From NCBI GenBank assembly GCA_963807385.1, contig CAWEBQ010000002.1:1116001-1180000 (forward strand): a stretch of 64,000 nt of DNA, read 5' to 3'. The stretch's first letter is position 1, and each line of letters opens with the position of its first letter. Under the pieces are notes generated by a model. That model made no database searches. It saw nothing but the letters and a program-made list of their open reading frames with translations, and had not been told where the DNA came from. Positions 60,595-64,000 of this stretch are shown here, one piece after another. Source of the DNA: JBDTSW01 sp963807385. GTDB lineage: Bacteria; Actinomycetota; Thermoleophilia; Solirubrobacterales; 70-9. A program made the translations under genes and the position numbers.

Positions 60595-60902
60595 GACTTC
60601 GGCTCCTCGGACTCCGCCTCTTTCTTCGGCTTGCGCGTGAACATGCCGAGCATGCGGTCGGTGACCATGAAGCCGCCAACGATGTTGATCGCGCCGAAGG
60701 CGATGGCGACGAACGCCAGCGTCAGCTCGAGGGCGCCGTCCGCGTAGCCGGCCACGATCAGGCCTCCGAGCATCACGATCCCGTGGATCGCGTTGGTCTG
60801 GCTCATCAGCGGGGTGTGCAGCGTGGTCGGGACCTTCGAGATCACCTCGAAGCCGACGAATGCGGCCAGGACGAAGATCGTGAGCTCGGTGACGAGGTCC
60901 AT
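60591..60902 (-). CDS. pntAB: NAD(P) transhydrogenase subunit alpha part 2
   Basis: 103 residues. Small membrane subunit with three or four helices (LVTELTIFVLAAFVGFEVI, LHTPLMSQTNAIHGIVMLGG, LTLAFVAIAFGAINIVGGFMVTDRML). The HTPLM...AIHG motif is family-typical. Its C-terminus is a charged tail. The ATG overlaps the pntAA stop (ATGA at 60901-60904). Confidence 0.93.
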   Translation of the reverse strand: MDLVTELTIFVLAAFVGFEVISKVPTTLHTPLMSQTNAIHGIVMLGGLIVAGYADGALELTLAFVAIAFGAINIVGGFMVTDRMLGMFTRKPKKEAESEEPKS

Positions 60903-62041
60903 CAGCCGCCACCGCCGTCCGCGACCTGCTTGGCCCGCTCGTTGCGGATCTCGCCCTCGTGGGTCAGGCAGGCGCCCGCGACGATCTCGTCGTCGAAGTC
61001 GAGGTCAAGCTCACCCTCCTCCGAGACCAGCAGCCCCAGCAGGTTCTCGACGTTCTTGGCATAGAGCTGCGAGGCGTGAGCGGGCATGTCGGACGGCAGG
61101 TTCTGAGGCGCAATGATCTTCACGCCATTGGTGGAGACGACGGTCTCGGAGCCCCTGGTGAGCTCGGTGTTGCCGCCCGAGTCGCCCGCGAGGTCGACGA
61201 TGACGGATCCGGGCGCCATGTTGTTCACGCCCTGCTCGGTGATCAGGATCGGCGCCTTGCGACCCGGGATCAGGGCCGTGGTGATGATCACGTCCTGCCT
61301 GGCCGCGTTCTCGTCGAGCGCGTCCCGTACCTGCTGGTTCTCCTCATCGGTGAGGGGGCGGGCGTAGCCGCCCTCGTCCTCGGCGTCGGGGATGAAGTCG
61401 AGCTCGAGTGGGCGACCGCCGAGCGAGGCGATCTGCTCCCAGGCGGCACGACGGATGTCGAAGCCGGTGACGATCGCGCCCAGGCGCTTGGCGGTGGCGA
61501 TCGCCTGCAGGCCTGCGACCCCGGCGCCGAGCACCAGCACCTTCGCCGGGGCGACTGTGCCCGCGGCCGTCGTCATCATCGGGAAGAAGCGGCCGGCCTC
61601 GCGTGCGGCGAGCAGTGCGGCCGCGTAGCCGGCGACGTTGGCCTGCGAGCTCAGCGCGTCCATTGCCTGAGCGCGGGTGATCCGCGGGATCGCCTCCATC
61701 GCGAAGGAGGTCACGCCCGCGGCGGCGAGGGCCTTCGAGGTCTCGCCGGAGGTGAGCGGCGCCAGGTGGCCGACCAGCACCTGGCCCGAGCGGAGCCTCG
61801 AGATCTCCTCGGCGGTCGGCACCGCGACCTTGGTGACGAGGTCTGCGCCCCAGGCGTCGTCGCCGGAGCCGACGCTCGCCGCGGCGTCGGTGTACTGGGA
61901 GTCGGGGTGGCCCGACCGCTCGCCCGCGCCCGACTCGACCGCCACGCCGAGGTCCTTCGCGACGAGCGCGCCCGCGGCATCCGGGATCAACGCGACGCGG
62001 CGTTCGCCGTCAGCGGTCTCCTTTGGAACTCCGATCTTCAA
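60902..62041 (-). CDS. pntAA: NAD(P) transhydrogenase subunit alpha part 1
   Basis: 379 residues. Soluble NAD-binding subunit related to alanine dehydrogenase: KIGVPKETADGERRVALIPD, the Rossmann motif VLVLGAGVAGLQAIATAKRLGA, and RRAAWEQIASLGG. The start is TTG 62041 with GAGG 6 nt upstream; family N-termini begin there, while the frame runs on 31 more codons. First gene of pntAA-pntAB-pntB, three genes with overlapping ends. Confidence 0.94.
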   Translation of the reverse strand: MKIGVPKETADGERRVALIPDAAGALVAKDLGVAVESGAGERSGHPDSQYTDAAASVGSGDDAWGADLVTKVAVPTAEEISRLRSGQVLVGHLAPLTSGETSKALAAAGVTSFAMEAIPRITRAQAMDALSSQANVAGYAAALLAAREAGRFFPMMTTAAGTVAPAKVLVLGAGVAGLQAIATAKRLGAIVTGFDIRRAAWEQIASLGGRPLELDFIPDAEDEGGYARPLTDEENQQVRDALDENAARQDVIITTALIPGRKAPILITEQGVNNMAPGSVIVDLAGDSGGNTELTRGSETVVSTNGVKIIAPQNLPSDMPAHASQLYAKNVENLLGLLVSEEGELDLDFDDEIVAGACLTHEGEIRNERAKQVADGGGG

Positions 62042-62173
62042 GTCATGCCTCAGGGATAGCGGCGGCGGTCGGTGCTTCAGCCCACCGCGAAGCCGCGGAA
62101 GAGTACCCAATCCACCCCCGACGACCCGCACCAATCGCCATGGCGATGCATCCGGGACGTTCGGCGGGGCGGG

Positions 62174-64000
62174 TTAGAGCTCGTCCGGGTCGATAAAGGT
62201 GACGGTGCCCGGGTCGTTCGCGCCCTCGCCGCCGCTGGTCACCCAGACGCCGTTGGCGTCGGTGGCGACGCCCTCGGGGTCTGGACCCACGCCCTCGATC
62301 GCCTCGCCCACGACCTCGCCCGACTCGGCGTCCACTCGCGCCACGCCCTGACTCTTGCCGCAGGTGATCCAGATCGTGTCGAAGCCCGCCGCCAGCGAGC
62401 GCGGCTCGTCGCAGACCTTGCTGAGATTCGTCTCCTGAATGACGGTGCCGGCGGTGCCGGTCGCCTTCGCGTCCTCGACGCCGGCCGATTCGATCCGGTA
62501 CAGGGTGTCGTTGTCTTGGCCGGCGGCCCAGATGTCGGAGCCCTCGGCCACGATCCCGCGCGGCTCGCCTCCGAGCCCGCTCACCTCCGAGATCGAGTCT
62601 CCGAACGCCGTGATGCGTCCAACGGTGTTGGCGCCCGCATTGGTGACCCAGATGCCGATCGCGGTATCACCACCCTCCGCGGCACGCGCCGGCCCGGTCC
62701 CGATGCTGAAGGGGACGGGCTCGAGGGTTTCGCGGTCCACCCTCGTGACGTCGTCGGAGCCGTTGTTGACCACCCACTGGTTCCGGTCGCCGCCCGCGAC
62801 TCCGCGCGGATCGATGCCGACCGGGATCGGATCCCCGGCGGACTTCCCATCCGGGTCGAAACGCTCGACCTGCCCGGCGGCCCCGGCGCCGAGGCCCACC
62901 GCAACCCAGGCGAAGCCGTCGGGGTCGATGTTCACCTGCTCGCCCTCGCCTCCGAGCTTGAGCTTCTCTCCCTCCTGCTGCTCGGGCTTGTCGGTCAGGA
63001 GGGTGAGGGCCTCACCGCCGCGAGAGGAGACCCAGACGTTTCCGCGCTCGCCGTCTACCGCTATCCCCACCGGCTTCGTGGCGACCTCGGCGACCTGCGT
63101 CAGGCCGGGCGTCGCAGCCGCACCACCATCGCCGCCACCACCGCCGCCCCCGTTGGCCTGGCCCTGGGAATCGTCGGCGGCCTTGTCCGAGGCGCCCAGC
63201 AGCGCGTAGGCGCCGCCTGCGAGGGCGAGAAGCGCGATCCCGCCGAGGAGCATGGTGCGACCCGAGCGCTTTCGCCCGGCCGGGGAATGCGGGTGGGGTG
63301 CGACCTCGTCCGGCCCGGGTGTCCCGGGCGGCGGCACCGCCACGGTCTCGCCGGGCGTCGAGGCCTCGGGGACGACGTCCGCTTCGGCGGGCGGGACGCG
63401 CTGCGCCGGCGGCGGCACCGCGACGGTCGCATCACCTCCTGGCGGCGGCACGGCCTCGGTCTCCTGGCCGGCCTTGGGCGGGGGTGTCTCGACGGTCTCC
63501 GGCGCGGCCGCCTCGGCGGCCTCGGGTCCCCCCGCGGCCGCCGCAGCTCCCGCCCCGGCGGCGGCCGCCGCGACCGTGCCCTTGTCGAAGACCTGGGTCG
63601 GCGCGGCGGCCCCGATGCCGACGTTGCGCTCCGGCTCGGAGGGCTGGCGCCCCTCGACCGCCGCGGCGGCAGCCCGCGCGAAGTCGCCCGCGGAGGGGTG
63701 GCGGTCGTCGGGCTCCTTCGCCATCGCGCGCCAGACGACCTCGCTCAGCGCCGGCGGCACCTCGGGCGCAGCGTCGATCAGCTCCGGGGGCTCCTCCTGG
63801 AGGTGTGCGTAGATCTTCGCCACCTTCTCCTCGGTCGCGGAGAACGGGACGTCGCCGGAGAGCAGCTCGAACATCACGCATCCCAGCGCGTACACATCCG
63901 TGCGGGCGTCGAGACGGGCGCCCTTGATCTGCTCGGGCGCGACGTAGTCGAGCGTCCCGACGAAGGCGCCCGATGCTGTGACGCCGCTGGTCGCATCCAT
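62174..64000 (-). CDS. Ser/Thr protein kinase with extracellular beta-propeller sensor (partial, N-terminus beyond window)
   Basis: 608 residues visible; the ATP-binding lobe and HRD loop are off the right edge. Visible parts: the activation-loop end GTLDYVAPEQIKGARLDARTDVYALGCVMFELLSG (PknB-like APE motif), a kinase C-lobe to residue about 120, an Ala/Pro-rich linker with many VPPP repeats, one transmembrane helix (TMLLGGIALLALAGGAYALLGA, about residue 249-270), a glycine-rich spacer, then about 300 residues of Vgb/NHL-like propeller repeats (each with 'GVATDANGVWVTSGG'-type strands). It senses an outside ligand and phosphorylates Ser/Thr inside. Confidence 0.88.
   Translation of the reverse strand: MDATSGVTASGAFVGTLDYVAPEQIKGARLDARTDVYALGCVMFELLSGDVPFSATEEKVAKIYAHLQEEPPELIDAAPEVPPALSEVVWRAMAKEPDDRHPSAGDFARAAAAAVEGRQPSEPERNVGIGAAAPTQVFDKGTVAAAAAGAGAAAAAGGPEAAEAAAPETVETPPPKAGQETEAVPPPGGDATVAVPPPAQRVPPAEADVVPEASTPGETVAVPPPGTPGPDEVAPHPHSPAGRKRSGRTMLLGGIALLALAGGAYALLGASDKAADDSQGQANGGGGGGGDGGAAATPGLTQVAEVATKPVGIAVDGERGNVWVSSRGGEALTLLTDKPEQQEGEKLKLGGEGEQVNIDPDGFAWVAVGLGAGAAGQVERFDPDGKSAGDPIPVGIDPRGVAGGDRNQWVVNNGSDDVTRVDRETLEPVPFSIGTGPARAAEGGDTAIGIWVTNAGANTVGRITAFGDSISEVSGLGGEPRGIVAEGSDIWAAGQDNDTLYRIESAGVEDAKATGTAGTVIQETNLSKVCDEPRSLAAGFDTIWITCGKSQGVARVDAESGEVVGEAIEGVGPDPEGVATDANGVWVTSGGEGANDPGTVTFIDPDEL

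Noticed and set aside
1..64000. tRNA, rRNA, CRISPR array, prophage or transposase
   Set aside because: I looked for tRNA-like hairpins in intergenic gaps, for regularly spaced repeats and for transposase or integrase motifs and found none that I could support by eye.

Overview
High-GC DNA (about 70 percent G+C by eye) with dense gene packing, short ATGA-type overlaps, many GTG and TTG starts and frequent leaderless start signatures. Gene content points to an actinobacterium, most likely class Thermoleophilia (Solirubrobacterales-like). That placement is inferred from protein style and gene neighbourhoods, not from a marker alignment. No tRNA, rRNA, CRISPR array, prophage or insertion-sequence transposase was seen.

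Layout. 1-2.8 kb: electron-transfer flavoprotein operon etfB-etfA-ETF:quinone oxidoreductase (ETF-QO runs off the left edge), with a FadR-like palindrome upstream. 2.9-5.4 kb: split methylmalonyl-CoA mutase (B12 subunit and large subunit). 5.6-15.1 kb: an accessory block with three paralogous proteins of unknown function, secreted proteins, an amidase carrying a frame break, and a 1.5-kb graveyard of duplicated gene pieces (8.45-9.91 kb). 15-16.6 kb: HAD hydrolase and VapBC. 16.6-22.3 kb: thiolase, leucyl aminopeptidase, acyl-CoA dehydrogenase, PRC-barrel protein and the MeaB chaperone. 22.4-28.3 kb: acyltransferase, a frame-broken AbiEi/DUF559 protein, then methyltransferase-GH57-GT4 in the order of the mycobacterial methylglucose lipopolysaccharide genes, and a second methyltransferase. 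28.5-33.3 kb: DipZ-like thiol-redox protein with two frame breaks, amine oxidase, secreted protein, Lon-N protein. 33.6-40.3 kb: gamma-glutamyltransferase, then ParA-like ATPase and FtsZ with overlapping ends, divergent from a pair of ArsA-type ATPases. 40.3-47.9 kb: HEPN-like protein, HxlR regulator, PilT, primary sigma factor with a clear promoter, YihY. 47.9-56.4 kb: NAD(P)-binding protein, class II FBPase, F420-type oxidoreductase, ergothioneine genes egtB-egtD, SDR, FHA protein, pilin-like protein, LapA. 56.4-64 kb: secreted beta-helix/RTX protein, three-subunit proton-translocating transhydrogenase (pntAA-AB-B), and a Ser/Thr kinase with an external propeller that runs off the right edge.

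How it fits together. Acyl-CoA dehydrogenase, thiolase, SDR, ETF/ETF-QO and methylmalonyl-CoA mutase with MeaB describe aerobic fatty-acid and propionyl-CoA catabolism feeding the quinone pool. FBPase, GH57 and GT4 serve gluconeogenesis and alpha-glucan synthesis. Transhydrogenase, ergothioneine and DipZ serve redox balance.

Most unusual points: a ParA-FtsZ pair in which both proteins carry long disordered N-terminal extensions; the MGLP-like gene trio; the mosaic of recent partial duplications, including an in-frame mcm-amidase fusion whose start codon is lost; and four single-base frame breaks in otherwise conserved genes, which may be assembly errors.
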